From Mycobacterium asiaticum (GTDB lineage: Bacteria; Actinomycetota; Actinomycetes; Mycobacteriales; Mycobacteriaceae): a stretch of DNA of 64,000 bases. The stretch is from the NCBI RefSeq assembly GCF_001673315.1, contig NZ_LZLQ01000080.1:1-64000 (forward strand), written 5' to 3'. Each line of letters opens with the position of its first letter. The stretch's first letter is position 1. This document shows positions 1 through 13,076 of the stretch, piece after piece. The notes beneath the pieces are model-generated. The model saw nothing but the letters and a program-made list of their open reading frames with translations, searched no databases and was not told the origin of the DNA. The position numbers and the translations under genes are program-made.

Positions 1-2139
<2,139 letters not shown>

Positions 2140-2188
2140 CCCAGGGCAAAGTCGTCGCTGCGGTGAACGCCGGCCCAACGGCAAATGG

Positions 2189-4417
2189 ATGTCCGCCGAC
2201 CGCTGGCAGCGACACCGGTTGATAGGCAATGATCGCAAGGTGACCGACATCGAAGCCAGCCCCCAGGCGCAGACACGCCACGACGAGAAGACCTGGCACC
2301 CAGACGACTCGGCACCGGCGGCACCGCCCGCGGCCACCCCCGCCGCGATCAGCGACCCCCTGCCCGAGGAGCGTTACCTCAATCGTGAACTGAGTTGGCT
2401 GGACTTCAACGCTCGCGTGCTCGCCCTGGCTGCCGACAGCTCGATGCCGCTGCTGGAGCGCGCCAAGTTTCTGGCGATATTCGCCTCCAATCTCGATGAG
2501 TTCTATATGGTTCGGGTCGCCGGCCTCAAGCGGCGCGATCAGATGGGCCTGTCGGTTCGGTCCGCCGACGGATTGACGCCGCGCGAACAATTGCGCCGCA
2601 TCGGCGAGCAGACCCAGCAAATCGCCAGCCGGCACGCGCGCGTGTTCCTCGACCTAGTGCTGCCCGCGCTGGAGGAGGAAGGAATCCACATCATTACGTG
2701 GTCCGACCTCGACGAGGACGAATGCGAAGAAATGTCGACCTATTTCCACGAGCAGGTCTTCCCCGTCCTGACACCGCTGGCCGTCGACCCGGCGCACCCC
2801 TTTCCCTTCGTCAGCGGGCTGAGCCTGAATCTGGCGGTCACCGTCAAACAACCCGAGGACGGCACTCAGCATTTCGCCAGGGTCAAGGTGCCCGACAACG
2901 TCGACCGGTTCGTCGAAATCGAGGCCGCAGGCGACGACGACGGAGCGGTGGTCGTCCGGTTCCTGCCCATGGAAGAGTTGATTGCGGCGTTTCTTCCGGT
3001 GCTGTTCCCCGGTATGGACATTGTCGAGAACCACGCGTTCCGCATTACTCGCAACGCCGATTTCGAGGTCGAAGAGGATCGGGACGAGGACCTGCTGCAG
3101 GCGCTCGAGCGGGAACTGGCGCGGCGGCGGTTCGGTTCGCCGGTGCGGCTCGAGGTCGCCGACGATATGACCGAGGGGATGCTGGAGCTCCTCTTGCGTG
3201 AACTCGACGTGCATCCCGGTGATGTGATCGAAGTGCCTGGGCTGCTGGACCTGTCGTCGTTGTGGCAGGTCTACGGCCTGGACCGCCCAGGCCTCAAGGA
3301 CCGGGCTTTCGTGCCGGCCACCCACCCCGCGTTCGCCGATCGGGAAACCCCCAAAAGCATTTTCGCGACGTTGCGCGAGGGTGATGTGCTGGTGCATCAC
3401 CCCTATGACTCGTTTTCCACGAGCGTGCAGCGATTCATCGAGCAGGCCGCCGCCGACCCGAATGTGTTGGCGATCAAGCAGACGCTGTACCGCACCTCGG
3501 GTGATTCCCCGATCGTTCGGGCCCTGATCGACGCCGCCGAAGCCGGCAAGCAGGTGGTGGCGATGGTGGAGATCAAGGCGCGATTCGACGAGCAGGCCAA
3601 CATCCGCTGGGCACGAACCTTGGAGCAGGCGGGCGTGCACGTGGTGTACGGGTTCGTCGGCCTCAAAACCCATTGCAAGACCTGCCTTGTGGTGCGCCGC
3701 GAGGGTCCCATCATCCGGCGGTACTGCCATGTGGGTACCGGCAACTACAACGGCAAGACGGCACGACTGTACGAGGATGTGGGTCTGCTCACCGCCGACC
3801 CGAATATCGGCGCCGATCTCACCGATTTGTTCAATACGCTCACCGGCTACTCCCGCAAACTGACCTACCGCAATCTTCTGGTGGCACCACACGGAATTCG
3901 CACCGGCATCATCGAGCGCGTCGAGCGCGAGGTCGAAGCCCACCGCGACGGCAAGGACGCGCGAATCCGGCTGAAGATGAATGCCCTTGTCGACGAACAG
4001 GTCATCGATGCGCTCTACCGCGCCTCGCAAGCCGGTGTGCGGGTCGAGGTGGTGGTGCGTGGCATCTGCGCACTGCGGCCGGGAGCCGAAGGCATTTCTG
4101 AAAATATCTTTGTCCGCTCGATTCTCGGCCGTTTCCTGGAACACTCGCGGATCCTGCATTTCAAGGCCATCGACGAATTCTGGATTGGCAGCGCCGACAT
4201 GATGCACCGCAATCTGGACCGCAGGGTGGAGGTTATGGCACAGGTCAAGGACCCGCGTCTGACCGCACAACTGGACGATCTGTTCGAATCGGCTTTGGAC
4301 CCGGCCACCCGCTGCTGGGAGCTCGGATCCGACGGTCAGTGGACCGCCTCGCCTCGGGAAGGGGAAAGTGTGCGCGACCACCAGGCCTCGCTGATGGAGC
4401 GGCACCGCAGCCCGTGA
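2189..4417 (+). CDS. ppk1: Polyphosphate kinase 1
   Basis: Reversibly polymerises the gamma-phosphate of ATP into inorganic polyphosphate. Domains in order are the N-terminal PPK domain ([16 protein letters not shown]), the head domain, and two C-terminal phospholipase-D-like catalytic domains. The autophosphorylated histidine is in [10 protein letters not shown] and the second conserved histidine in [12 protein letters not shown]. The start is uncertain: ATG at 2189 gives 742 residues, the length I recall for M. tuberculosis Ppk1, but TTG at 2219 aligns best with the Rv2984 N-terminus (NDRKVT...) and GTG at 2240 is also possible. mutT1 follows 72 nt downstream on the same strand. Confidence 0.95.
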   Translation: MSADRWQRHRLIGNDRKVTDIEASPQAQTRHDEKTWHPDDSAPAAPPAATPAAISDPLPEERYLNRELSWLDFNARVLALAADSSMPLLERAKFLAIFASNLDEFYMVRVAGLKRRDQMGLSVRSADGLTPREQLRRIGEQTQQIASRHARVFLDLVLPALEEEGIHIITWSDLDEDECEEMSTYFHEQVFPVLTPLAVDPAHPFPFVSGLSLNLAVTVKQPEDGTQHFARVKVPDNVDRFVEIEAAGDDDGAVVVRFLPMEELIAAFLPVLFPGMDIVENHAFRITRNADFEVEEDRDEDLLQALERELARRRFGSPVRLEVADDMTEGMLELLLRELDVHPGDVIEVPGLLDLSSLWQVYGLDRPGLKDRAFVPATHPAFADRETPKSIFATLREGDVLVHHPYDSFSTSVQRFIEQAAADPNVLAIKQTLYRTSGDSPIVRALIDAAEAGKQVVAMVEIKARFDEQANIRWARTLEQAGVHVVYGFVGLKTHCKTCLVVRREGPIIRRYCHVGTGNYNGKTARLYEDVGLLTADPNIGADLTDLFNTLTGYSRKLTYRNLLVAPHGIRTGIIERVEREVEAHRDGKDARIRLKMNALVDEQVIDALYRASQAGVRVEVVVRGICALRPGAEGISENIFVRSILGRFLEHSRILHFKAIDEFWIGSADMMHRNLDRRVEVMAQVKDPRLTAQLDDLFESALDPATRCWELGSDGQWTASPREGESVRDHQASLMERHRSP

Positions 4418-4489
4418 CCGGCATCGTCTCCCGGCACACCACATTCACCGTTGTGTACGACCCCGCCGAATTAACCTGCAGGAGTTGAG

Positions 4490-5443
4490 GTGTCGATCGA
4501 AGGCTCATCCGGTGACCAAGGCGCAGGGGGTCGGGTCGTCTACGCCGCCGGCGCGGTGTTGTGGCGACCGGGCGGCGGCAAGTCGGCCAAGTCGGCCAAG
4601 TCGATCGAGATCGCCGTCATCCACCGGCCGCGCTATGACGACTGGTCGCTGCCCAAAGGCAAGCTCGACCCCGGCGAGACCGCACCGGTTGCCGCCGTAC
4701 GCGAGGTGCTCGAAGAGACCGGTCACCACAGTCATTTGGGACGCTGCCTCACCACCATCACCTACCCGATCGACCAGGGCGTCAAAAAGGTGCACTACTG
4801 GGCGGCTGCCAGCACCGGTGGCAAGTTCAAGCCCGGCAACGAGGTGGACGAACTGCTCTGGCTGCCGGTGGCTGAGGCCATGAAGAAGCTGGACTACGGA
4901 CAGGACCGAAAGGTCTTGCGGCGGTTCGTCAAGCAACCGGCGAATACCAAGACGGTGTTGGTGGTGCGCCACGGTACCGCCGGCAGCAAGTCGCGTTTCC
5001 GCGGCGACGACACCAAACGTCCGCTGGACAAGAAGGGACGCGCACAAGCCGAGGCGCTGGTTCCCCAGCTGTTGGCGTTCGGCGCCACCCACGTGTACTC
5101 AGCCGACCGGGTGCGGTGCCATCAGACCGTGGAACCGCTGGCCGCTGAACTCGACGTGACGATCCACAACGAGCCACATCTCACCGAAGAGGCCTACGCC
5201 AAGAATCCCAAGCGCGCCCGGCAGCGGGTGCTGCACATCGCCGGACGGCCCGGCACACCCGTGATCTGTACGCAGGGCAAGGTCATTCCCGATCTGATCG
5301 CATGGTGGTGCGAGCGCGAAGGCGTGCGCCCGGCAAAGTCGCGCAACCTCAAAGGGAGCACCTGGGTGCTGTCCCTGTCGGGCGGTCGCCTGATCGCTGC
5401 GGATCACATCGGCGGGGCGCTGGCCGCCAACGTCCGGGCCTGA
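4490..5443 (+). CDS. mutT1: Nudix hydrolase fused to a histidine phosphatase (MutT1)
   Basis: Sanitises oxidised nucleotides such as 8-oxo-GTP/dGTP and is also known to act on diadenosine polyphosphates. The 317-residue protein has an N-terminal Nudix domain, with the Nudix box [20 protein letters not shown] beginning near residue 60, and a C-terminal histidine phosphatase domain with the catalytic RHG motif ([12 protein letters not shown], near residue 160). This two-domain form is characteristic of mycobacterial MutT1. The GTG start is supported by AGGAG six nucleotides upstream. Lying next to ppk1 is suggestive, since both handle phosphoanhydrides, but a shared role is inference. Confidence 0.94.
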   Translation: MSIEGSSGDQGAGGRVVYAAGAVLWRPGGGKSAKSAKSIEIAVIHRPRYDDWSLPKGKLDPGETAPVAAVREVLEETGHHSHLGRCLTTITYPIDQGVKKVHYWAAASTGGKFKPGNEVDELLWLPVAEAMKKLDYGQDRKVLRRFVKQPANTKTVLVVRHGTAGSKSRFRGDDTKRPLDKKGRAQAEALVPQLLAFGATHVYSADRVRCHQTVEPLAAELDVTIHNEPHLTEEAYAKNPKRARQRVLHIAGRPGTPVICTQGKVIPDLIAWWCEREGVRPAKSRNLKGSTWVLSLSGGRLIAADHIGGALAANVRA

Positions 5444-5445
5444 CA

Positions 5446-5495
5446 ACGCAAATACCCTCCGGATGGCATCGCTGCCAACCGAAGGGTATTCGCGT
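5446..5495. terminator. Bidirectional hairpin between convergent mutT1 and hupB
   Basis: A 17-nt arm (acgcaaataccctccgg) is repeated inverted, with two mismatches, 16 nt later. It sits exactly between the stops of mutT1 (plus strand) and hupB (minus strand). No long U-tract follows, which is common in mycobacteria. Confidence 0.6.
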
Positions 5496-5502
5496 GTGAG
5501 AA

Positions 5503-6159
5503 CTACTTGCGACCGCGCCGAGTGCTTGCAGCCTTCTTGGCCGGAGCCTTCTTGGCTGGGGACTTGGTTGCGGCCTTCTTGGCCGGAGCCTTGGTCGCGG
5601 CCTTGCGTGCCGGCGTCTTGGTCGCGGCCTTCTTGGCCGGAGCCTTGCTGGCCGCCTTCTTGGCCGGAGCCTTGCTTGCCGCCTTCTTGGCCGGAGCCTT
5701 GCTCGCCGCCTTCTTAGCGGGAGCCTTGCTCGCTGCCTTCTTGGCCGGCGCCTTGCTCGCTGCCTTCTTGGCCGGAGCCTTGCTCGCTGCCTTCTTGGCC
5801 GGAGACTTCTTGGCCGCCGTCCGCTTGGACGCGCTCGCCACCACGCCACGCTTCACAGCGGGGCCTTCGGACGGGAGCTTTTGTGCGCCAGCCACAACGG
5901 CTTTGAATTGGGCACCCGGACGGAATGCCGGCACCGACGTGGGCTTCACTTTGACCGTCTCGCCGGTACGCGGATTGCGGGCCACCCGGGCCGCGCGGCG
6001 ACGCTGTTCGAAGACACCGAAACCGGTAATGGTCACGCTGTCACCCTTGTGTACCGCGCGCACAATCGTGTCGACGACATTCTCGACAGCGGCGGTCGCC
6101 TGCCGACGGTCTGAGCCCAATTTCTGTGTGAGCACATCTATGAGCTCTGCTTTGTTCAT
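5503..6159 (-). CDS. hupB: DNA-binding protein HU with a basic histone-H1-like tail
   Basis: Nucleoid-associated protein. Residues 1-90 form the HU fold ([15 protein letters not shown] start, GFGVF turn, the RNPRTGE DNA-binding arm). Residues from about 100 to 218 form a Lys/Ala/Pro tail unique to actinobacterial HupB, with nine nonapeptide repeats of the KKAASKAPA type, ending RRGRK. M. tuberculosis HupB has a similar tail (214 aa) and is also implicated in iron biology and cell-wall adhesion; those roles are not visible here. The ATG has a strong GGAGG five nt upstream and a predicted promoter 50-80 nt upstream. Tandem repetition makes the tail prone to length change between strains. Confidence 0.96.
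   Translation of the reverse strand: MNKAELIDVLTQKLGSDRRQATAAVENVVDTIVRAVHKGDSVTITGFGVFEQRRRAARVARNPRTGETVKVKPTSVPAFRPGAQFKAVVAGAQKLPSEGPAVKRGVVASASKRTAAKKSPAKKAASKAPAKKAASKAPAKKAASKAPAKKAASKAPAKKAASKAPAKKAASKAPAKKAATKTPARKAATKAPAKKAATKSPAKKAPAKKAASTRRGRK
5554..5796 (-). repeat. Nine in-frame 27-bp repeats encoding the HupB tail
   Basis: Residues 122-202 of HupB are nine consecutive 9-residue units: six KKAASKAPA, then [18 protein letters not shown] and KKAATKSPA. The unit is 27 bp, so gain or loss of a copy keeps the frame. Confidence 0.9.
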
Positions 6160-6208
6160 TCAACCCTCCGAAGCCAGGGCTCCTCGTTTTCGGAACCGAC
6201 TAGTGGAC

Positions 6209-6238
6209 ACGGTAAACCCTCACCCGGCAAATTGCCAA
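6209..6238 (-). promoter_or_regulatory. Predicted hupB promoter (TTGGCA - 18 nt - TACCGT)
   Basis: On the minus strand TTGGCA and TACCGT are separated by 18 nt, a good match to mycobacterial SigA-type elements. The expected start of transcription is about 42 nt before the hupB ATG, leaving a leader that carries GGAGG. The rest of the leuD-hupB gap up to 6372 shows no other gene. Confidence 0.55.
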
Positions 6239-6372
6239 GAGCCACGCGCATTTTCAGACGCGAATGGCCGGGGATTTCGGAATCCGATTGCCGCCCTTGA
6301 CCTGTGGCACAGCCGCAAATTGGCCCGGGTTTAGCGTGCCGACGGAGTTGAAATTCGGGCCCGCCCGGGACT

Positions 6373-6969
6373 TCAGGAGGTGGGGATAGTCCGCGGTTTC
6401 CAGGCCGGCCGAGCCGCTTCGAAAGACTCGATCTCGTCGAGTTTCCGCAGCGTAAGGGCTATATCGTCGAGCCCCTCGAGCAGTCTGTAGGCCGTGTGAT
6501 CGTCAATCCTGAACGGCAGCACCGCCGTTCCGGCGACGATATTTCGATCTTGAAGATTGACAGTGATTTCCAAACCTGGACTCTGCTCGATGAGCTTCCA
6601 AAGAAGTTCGACGCCATCTTGGTCAACTTCGGCCGCCAACAGTCCGGCCTTGCCGGAGTTACCGCGAAAAATGTCAGCGAACCGAGACGAGATAACGACC
6701 CGGAATCCGTAGTCCATCAACGCCCAGACCGCGTGCTCGCGCGAGGATCCCGTGCCGAAATCGGGCCCGGCGACCAAGACGGAGCCGCGGTCAAAGGGGC
6801 TGAGATTTAGCACGAATGACGGGTCTGTGCGCCAACTTGCGAACAAGCCGTCCTCGAAACCGGTTCGGGTAACGCGCTTCAGGTAGACAGCGGGAATGAT
6901 CTGGTCGGTGTCGACATTGGACCGCCGCAGCGGTACGCCGATACCGGTGTGGGTGCGAAAGGCTTCCAT
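6373..6969 (-). CDS. leuD: 3-isopropylmalate dehydratase small subunit
   Basis: Small subunit of isopropylmalate isomerase, which with LeuC converts 2-isopropylmalate to 3-isopropylmalate in leucine synthesis. The 198-residue protein has the swivel-domain signature [14 protein letters not shown] near residue 72 and the [15 protein letters not shown]-terminal motif. It lies 37 nt downstream of leuC on the same strand, the usual leuCD operon. Confidence 0.96.
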   Translation of the reverse strand: MEAFRTHTGIGVPLRRSNVDTDQIIPAVYLKRVTRTGFEDGLFASWRTDPSFVLNLSPFDRGSVLVAGPDFGTGSSREHAVWALMDYGFRVVISSRFADIFRGNSGKAGLLAAEVDQDGVELLWKLIEQSPGLEITVNLQDRNIVAGTAVLPFRIDDHTAYRLLEGLDDIALTLRKLDEIESFEAARPAWKPRTIPTS

Positions 6970-7006
6970 TCTCGTCCTCTATTTCTCAGCGTGAATTCAA
7001 AGTCGA

Positions 7007-8437
<1,431 letters not shown>

Positions 8438-8521
8438 CTCGGATTGCCTCGATTCGCTCGTGCGCGGCTCGCCGATGATCCAGGGCTGTGATCCCACTAT
8501 GCGAGACGCTAGTATCTCTCT
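8438..8521. promoter_or_regulatory. Divergent leuC / iclR promoter-operator region
   Basis: The 84-bp gap holds a -10-like TAGTAT (8510-8515) ending six bases before the regulator's GTG, which suggests a leaderless mRNA. It also has a repeated GAGAC element (tGCGAGACGCTAG and tGTGAGACAGCATAG) and an inverted ctatgc/gcatag pair spanning the regulator start. These are candidate IclR operator half-sites; binding is inferred, not shown. Confidence 0.45.
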
Positions 8522-9223
8522 GTGAGACAGCATAGCGGCATCGGCGTCCTGGACAAAGCCGTCGGAATTCTGCAGGTGGTCGCGGAATACCCGTGTGGGC
8601 TGGCCGAACTGTGCGAGCGCACCGGCCTGCCGAGGGCCACCACTTATCGGCTGGCGGCCGCGCTGGAAGTGCATCGACTGCTGGGACGCGACGAGGACGG
8701 CCGCTGGCGACTAGGTCCCGCGGTCAGTGAACTCGCGGCACACGTCAACGATCCCCTGTTGGCGGCCAGCGCTGCCGTGCTTCCCCAATTGCGCGAGACG
8801 ACGGGCGAGAGTGTGCAGTTGTATCGCCGGGAGGGAACCGCGCGCGTCTGCATCGCCGCTTTGGAACCCCCTGCGGGGCTTCGCGATACGGTTCCCGTCG
8901 GGGCGCGACTGCCGATGACGGCCGGTTCGGGCGCCAAAGTGCTACTGGCCCACAGCGACGCCGCCACTCAACAGGCGGTGCTGCCCGAGGCGCTGTTCAC
9001 CGACCGGGTGCTGGCCGAAGTGCGCCGGCGCGGGTGGGCACAAAGCGTCGCGGAGCGCGAACCCGGCGTGGCAAGCGTGTCCGCACCGGTGCGCGATGGC
9101 CGCGGAGCGGTGGTCGCGGCAATCTCAGTCTCCGGACCGGTCGACCGGATGGGACGACGGCCCGGGGCACGTTGGGCCGCCGACCTATTGGCCGCCGCGG
9201 AGGCGATAGCGCGTCGGCTCTGA
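8522..9223 (+). CDS. IclR-family regulator, probable leuCD repressor (LtbR/NdgR type)
   Basis: 233-residue transcription factor. The N-terminal winged helix-turn-helix has [18 protein letters not shown] (about residues 26-43), and the C-terminal IclR effector domain has [14 protein letters not shown] and a [16 protein letters not shown] segment. It is divergent from leuCD, the arrangement known for LtbR in Corynebacterium and NdgR in Streptomyces, which control leuCD; the same role is inferred here. The GTG start is directly preceded by a -10-like hexamer, suggesting a leaderless transcript. Equivalent to Rv2989 by position and domain. Confidence 0.88.
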   Translation: MRQHSGIGVLDKAVGILQVVAEYPCGLAELCERTGLPRATTYRLAAALEVHRLLGRDEDGRWRLGPAVSELAAHVNDPLLAASAAVLPQLRETTGESVQLYRREGTARVCIAALEPPAGLRDTVPVGARLPMTAGSGAKVLLAHSDAATQQAVLPEALFTDRVLAEVRRRGWAQSVAEREPGVASVSAPVRDGRGAVVAAISVSGPVDRMGRRPGARWAADLLAAAEAIARRL

Positions 9224-9230
9224 CGCGCGC

Positions 9231-9450
9231 CGAGCCTGCGACTGGCACGTCTGGTGCGCCGAGACTGCGGCTAGCGCGCCTGAGACGCCGAGACTGCGGC
9301 TGGCGCGCCCACACTGCGGCTGGCGCGCCGAGACTGCGGCTGGTGCACCGACACTGCGGCTGGCGCGCCGAGACTGCGGCTGGTGCACCGAGACTGCGGC
9401 TGGTGCACCGAGACTGCGGCTAGCGCGCCCACACTGCGGCTACCGCGTGC
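9231..9450. repeat. 20-bp tandem array, agactgcggctggcgcgccg type
   Basis: From 9291 to 9450 there are eight consecutive units with an exact 20-bp period. Units vary at fixed positions (gagac/cacac, ggc/ggt, gcg/gca). Two or three degenerate units precede them from 9231. The array begins right after the regulator stop. Any open frame through it is a by-product; 20 bp is not a multiple of three. Confidence 0.9.
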
Positions 9451-9472
9451 CAGTCGCTGGAATTGCGTTGTG

Positions 9473-9628
9473 GACGCAGTCTCGTCGCCACCGACGCAGA
9501 CTCGTCACCACCGACGCAGACTCGCCACCACCGACACAGACTCGCCACCACCGACACAGACTCGCCACCACCGACACAGACTCGTCACCACCAACGCAGA
9601 CTCGCCACCACCGACGCAGTCCCGCCCG
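9473..9628. repeat. Second 20-bp tandem array, ctcgtcaccaccgacgcaga type
   Basis: Seven consecutive units with exact 20-bp period lie at 9481-9620, with a partial unit before and a decayed one after. Every unit contains CAGACT. A further CAGACT at 9640-9645 lies seven bases before the next gene's ATG and could serve as a -10 for a leaderless mRNA. The two arrays fill the 429-bp gap between the regulator and the F420-related gene; I see no gene in it. Confidence 0.9.
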
Positions 9629-9652
9629 CCACCGCCTGACAGACTGACGCGC

Positions 9653-10165
9653 ATGGGAACGAATCAGCGCGCAAGCATCGTCATGTCCGAGGCGGAAATC
9701 TCCGATTTCGTGAACAAGAGTCGGACCGGGACACTGGCCACCATCGGGTCGGACGGTCAACCGCATCTGACGGCAATGTGGTACGCCGTGGTGGACGGCG
9801 AGATCTGGTTGGAGACCAAAGCCAAGTCGCAGAAGGCGGTCAACCTGAAAAGGGACCCGCGGGTCAGTTTCCTCATCGAGGACGGCGACACCTATGACAC
9901 ATTGCGTGGGGTTTCCTTCGAGGGTGTCGCTGAGATCGTCGACGATCCGGACGTATCGCACCGGGTGGGCGTCAGCGTCTGGGAGCGCTACACCGGCCCC
10001 TACACCGACGAGATGAAGCCCTTCGTCGAGCAGATGATGAACAAGCGCGTCTGCGTGCGCATCGTCAGCAGGCGTGCCCGTTCGTGGGATCATCGCAAGT
10101 TGGGGATGACGAGTATGCCGGTCGGCGGTACCACCGCGCCGGCGGCCCGGGGAGGCCGTCAGTAA
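9653..10165 (+). CDS. PPOX-fold F420/flavin-dependent oxidoreductase (Rv2991-like)
   Basis: 170-residue split-beta-barrel protein of the pyridoxamine-5'-phosphate-oxidase-like superfamily. Visible family features are the SRTGTLATIGSDGQPHLTAM N-terminal strands, the WLETKAKSQKAVNL cofactor-phosphate binding stretch, DPRVSFLIEDG, and the C-terminal RSWDHRKLG. Many mycobacterial members bind F420 and reduce small substrates, but the substrate is unknown. It resembles Rv2991 along most of its length. No clear Shine-Dalgarno is present and a -10-like CAGACT lies just upstream, so a leaderless transcript is possible. F420 is supplied by a pathway that includes fbiD in this window. Confidence 0.85.
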   Translation: MGTNQRASIVMSEAEISDFVNKSRTGTLATIGSDGQPHLTAMWYAVVDGEIWLETKAKSQKAVNLKRDPRVSFLIEDGDTYDTLRGVSFEGVAEIVDDPDVSHRVGVSVWERYTGPYTDEMKPFVEQMMNKRVCVRIVSRRARSWDHRKLGMTSMPVGGTTAPAARGGRQ

Positions 10166-10181
10166 CCGGTGAATCGTTTTG

Positions 10182-10254
10182 TAGCCCCGATGGGATTCGA
10201 ACCCACGCTACCGCCGTGAGAGGGCGGCGTCCTAGGCCGCTAGACGACGGGGCC
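10182..10254 (-). tRNA. gluT: tRNA-Glu (anticodon CTC)
   Basis: A cloverleaf folds on the minus strand: acceptor GGCCCCG/CGGGGCT (with a G-U first pair), anticodon stem CCGCC/GGCGG closing the loop CTCTCAC, and TTCGAAT in the T-loop. The anticodon is CTC, reading GAG. The 3' CCA is not encoded. The tRNA lies near gltX, whose enzyme charges it. Confidence 0.95.
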
Positions 10255-10342
10255 AGAAACGATCCAGTAGAACGACGATCCGAAGTGCCAGCATAGCTCA
10301 CCCCGAAAACCCCACCTAATCGCTTGAGCCGGTGAGGCTTTG

Positions 10343-10414
10343 CTGGGGTACCAGGACTCGAACCTAGAATGGCTGAACCAGAATCAGCTGTGTTGCCAAT
10401 TACACCATACCCCA
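10343..10414 (-). tRNA. glnU: tRNA-Gln (anticodon CTG)
   Basis: A cloverleaf folds on the minus strand: acceptor TGGGGTA/TACCCCA, anticodon loop TTCTGGT with anticodon CTG (reads CAG), and TTCGAGT in the T-loop. The CCA tail is not encoded. Mycobacteria lack GlnRS as I recall, so this tRNA is charged with Glu by GltX and amidated by GatCAB, both in this window. Confidence 0.95.
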
Positions 10415-10548
10415 TCGGCCACCTATAACCGCTGGTCAGAGCCTATTCACTGACCATATGCCAGGTCGTGGACCGCTGCCGCCAGCCGTTGCAGGCCTTT
10501 CGAAGCCGAAGTGCAGACTACCAAAGACTCGCGCCCCGATCCGCACGC

Positions 10549-12021
10549 CTACTGCACGCCCACCTGCTCACGCGCGGATTGCAGCCGGAGCAGGCTGCGC
10601 TCGCGGCCCAACAACTCCAGTGACTCGAACAGCGGCGGGCTGATCGTGGTGCCGGTGGCCGCGACGCGAATGGGGCCGAATGCCTTGCGCGGTTTGAGTG
10701 CCAGGCCTTCGATGAGGGCACCTTTGAGGGCTTCCTCGATCTGCGCGGTGGTCCAGTCGCCGATGCCCGTCAGCGCGCCGATGGCCGTGTCCAGCACCAC
10801 AGCTGAGTCCGGGCCCAACTCCTTGGTGGCGGCCTTGGGGTCGAGCGCGTACTCGTCGTCGTTGAGGAACTTCAGCAGTCCCCATGCGTCCCCGAGCACG
10901 ACGATGCGGGTCTGCACCAGTTCGGCCGCGGTAGCGAAACTCTGCTCGTCCAGTGCGAGGTGATGCCCATGAGTGTCCAAGTAGTCGCGCAGCCTGCGGG
11001 TGAAGTCTTCCACGGTGAGCAACCGGATGTGCTCGGCGTTGAGGGCGTCGGCCTTTTTCTGATCGAAGCGGGCCGGGTTGGAGTTGACGTTGACGACGTC
11101 GAACGCGGCGATCATCTCGTCGAGGCTGAACAGGTCGTGGTCATCGGCGATCGACCAGCCGAGCAGAGCGAGATAATTCAGCAGGCCCTCGGGAATGAAG
11201 CCCCGGTCGCGGTGAGCGAACAGATTGGACTGCGGGTCCCGTTTGGACAGCTTCTTAGTGCCCTCCCCCAATACCGTTGGCAGATGCCCGAATTGCGGGA
11301 TCCACTCGGCCACCCCGATCCGGATCAGCGCCTGATACAGGGCAAGTTGGCGCGGCGTCGACGGCAGCAGATCCTCCCCCCGCAACACGTGGGTGATCTT
11401 CATCAGCGCGTCATCGCAGGGATTGACCAAGGTGTACAACGGGTCTCCGTTGGCGCGGGTCAACGCGAAGTCCGGCACCGTGCCCGCCGCAAACGTGGTG
11501 GTGCCACGTACCAGGTCGTCCCAGCTGAGGTCGCCGTCGGGCATCCGCAGCCGCACCACCGCCTTGCGTCCCTCGGTCAGGTACGCCGCTCGTTGCGAAT
11601 CGGTGAGGTGCCGGTCGAAGTTGTCATAACCCAGTTTCGGGTTGCGCCCGGCCGCAACATGGCGTGCCTCGACCTCCTCCGGCGTGGAGAACGCGTAGTA
11701 CGCCTCGCCGGCTTCTAAAAGCCGCGCGATCACGTCCCGGTAGAGGTCCGCGCGTTGCGACTGCCGGTAGGGCGCGTACGGCCCACCCACCTCCGGACCC
11801 TCGTCCCAGTCCAGGCCGAGCCAGCGCAGTGCGTCGAGCAGCGCCAGATAGCTTTCCTCACTGTCACGTTGGGCGTCGGTGTCTTCGATGCGGAAAACGA
11901 AGGTGCCACCGGTGTGCCGCGCGTAGGCCCAGTTGAATAGTGCCGTGCGCACCATCCCGACGTGCGGTGTGCCGGTGGGCGACGGGCAGAAACGAACCCG
12001 GACGTGATCGGTTGCGGTCAC
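10549..12021 (-). CDS. gltX: Glutamyl-tRNA synthetase
   Basis: Class I synthetase attaching glutamate to tRNA-Glu and, in organisms without GlnRS, to tRNA-Gln. The 490-residue protein has the HIGH-type motif PTGTPHVG near residue 15, the FRIEDTD motif, and the KMSKS-type KKLSKRD near residue 250, followed by the anticodon-binding domain. It starts with GTG, which overlaps the stop of the upstream hydrolase gene by four bases (GTGA), so translation is probably coupled. tRNA-Gln and tRNA-Glu lie directly downstream on the same strand. Confidence 0.96.
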   Translation of the reverse strand: MTATDHVRVRFCPSPTGTPHVGMVRTALFNWAYARHTGGTFVFRIEDTDAQRDSEESYLALLDALRWLGLDWDEGPEVGGPYAPYRQSQRADLYRDVIARLLEAGEAYYAFSTPEEVEARHVAAGRNPKLGYDNFDRHLTDSQRAAYLTEGRKAVVRLRMPDGDLSWDDLVRGTTTFAAGTVPDFALTRANGDPLYTLVNPCDDALMKITHVLRGEDLLPSTPRQLALYQALIRIGVAEWIPQFGHLPTVLGEGTKKLSKRDPQSNLFAHRDRGFIPEGLLNYLALLGWSIADDHDLFSLDEMIAAFDVVNVNSNPARFDQKKADALNAEHIRLLTVEDFTRRLRDYLDTHGHHLALDEQSFATAAELVQTRIVVLGDAWGLLKFLNDDEYALDPKAATKELGPDSAVVLDTAIGALTGIGDWTTAQIEEALKGALIEGLALKPRKAFGPIRVAATGTTISPPLFESLELLGRERSLLRLQSAREQVGVQ

Positions 12022-12806
12022 GACTTTCCTTTGCGGACTACAGGATTGGTCAGGGTGCCAATTCCTTCGATGGTGACCGAGACGGTGTCACCATCCTCGA
12101 TCGGCCCCACTCCGGCCGGGGTGCCGGTCAGGATGAGATCGCCTGGCAGCAGGGTCATTACCGCCGAGATCCATTCCACGATGGCGCCGACGTCGTGAAT
12201 CATCAGCGAGGTGCGGGCGTTCTGTTTGACTTCACCGTTGACCTCGGTGCGCAGTCCCAGATCGGCGGGGTCGACGTCGGTGACGATCCAGGGTCCGATC
12301 GGACAGAATGTGTCGTGGCCCTTGGCGCGGGTCCACTGGCCGTCGGCTTGCTGCTGGTCGCGGGCTGATACGTCATTTCCGATGGTGTAGCCCAGGATAT
12401 TTTCGGCCGCTTGGGCCGCGGGCACATCTTTGCAGGCCCGGCCGATCACCACGGCAAGCTCGCCCTCGAAGTGGACAGGTGAAGCGTTGGCCGGCAACCG
12501 AATCGGCACGTTCGGCCCGACGATCGCGGTGTTGGGCTTCATGAAGATCACCGGATCAGCGGGCGGTTGGCCGCCCATCTCGGCGATGTGGTCGGCGTAG
12601 TTCTTGCCGATGCAGACAACCTTGCTGGCCAGTATCGGAGCCAGGAGACGGACGTCGGCCAGCGGCCAGGAGCGGCCGGTGAAACTCGGCGTGCCGAACG
12701 GGTGTTCGGCAATCTCGCGGGCCGTCAGGTTGGCCGGGTCGTCCAGTTGGCCTTCGACGCTGACGAAGGCGACTCCGTCTGGGCTGGCGATTCGTCCAAG
12801 TCGCAT
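12018..12806 (-). CDS. Fumarylacetoacetate hydrolase-family protein
   Basis: 262-residue FAH-superfamily protein; members hydrolyse, isomerise or decarboxylate short 2-oxo acids. It has the metal-binding segment [12 protein letters not shown], with KNYADH and [11 protein letters not shown] upstream, and the C-terminal [14 protein letters not shown] motif. The closest described activity is acylpyruvase or 2-hydroxyhepta-2,4-diene-1,7-dioate isomerase, but the substrate cannot be read from sequence. Equivalent to Rv2993c by position; its stop overlaps the gltX start by four bases. Confidence 0.88.
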   Translation of the reverse strand: MRLGRIASPDGVAFVSVEGQLDDPANLTAREIAEHPFGTPSFTGRSWPLADVRLLAPILASKVVCIGKNYADHIAEMGGQPPADPVIFMKPNTAIVGPNVPIRLPANASPVHFEGELAVVIGRACKDVPAAQAAENILGYTIGNDVSARDQQQADGQWTRAKGHDTFCPIGPWIVTDVDPADLGLRTEVNGEVKQNARTSLMIHDVGAIVEWISAVMTLLPGDLILTGTPAGVGPIEDGDTVSVTIEGIGTLTNPVVRKGKS

Positions 12807-12923
12807 TCGGATGAGCCTAGCGAGGGCCGCGAGCGCGGCGTAGCCGGGCGCTGCGGGCCCGAGCGACCAGGCCTAGCCGGGTGACGATGCGGGCCCGCAG
12901 GGCCCGCACCTGGCACCCTTTTG

Positions 12924-12982
12924 CCGAGACTGAAGAATTGCAGCGGAAGTGCGAGTAGAGGCCTGCGAATTTTCAGTCTCGG
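12924..12982. repeat. Long imperfect palindrome, ccgagactgaa ... ttcagtctcgg
   Basis: The left arm ccgagactgaagaattgcag faces a right arm whose reverse complement is ccgagactgaaaattcgcag; they differ only by a bulge and a shift near the loop. It lies in the 270-bp gap between the divergent FAH-family gene and the first MFS gene. The core matches the three palindromes upstream of the ilvC 3' end. Confidence 0.75.
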
Positions 12983-13076
12983 TGACGCCCGCGATTTCGC
13001 ACATCTCTCGACGCCTCTCCACATCTCCCCACGTCGTGCCCTCCTTATCGCCTGACATGTGTGCAAGCATTGCGTG

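Noticed and set aside
2654-4444. 596-codon minus-strand frame across ppk1.
   Set aside because: Composition is that of an antisense shadow, while ppk1 motifs are intact on the plus strand.
9231-9628. The two 20-bp arrays as a CRISPR.
   Set aside because: Units are contiguous with no unique spacers, and no cas genes are present.
9383-9652. N-terminal extension of the PPOX-fold protein to 9383.
   Set aside because: The extension is translated repeat array (Thr/His/Arg/Pro low complexity); the domain begins at the 9653 ATG.
12018-12806. FAH-family gene called as a specific catabolic enzyme.
   Set aside because: The superfamily is functionally mixed and no pathway neighbour points to one substrate.
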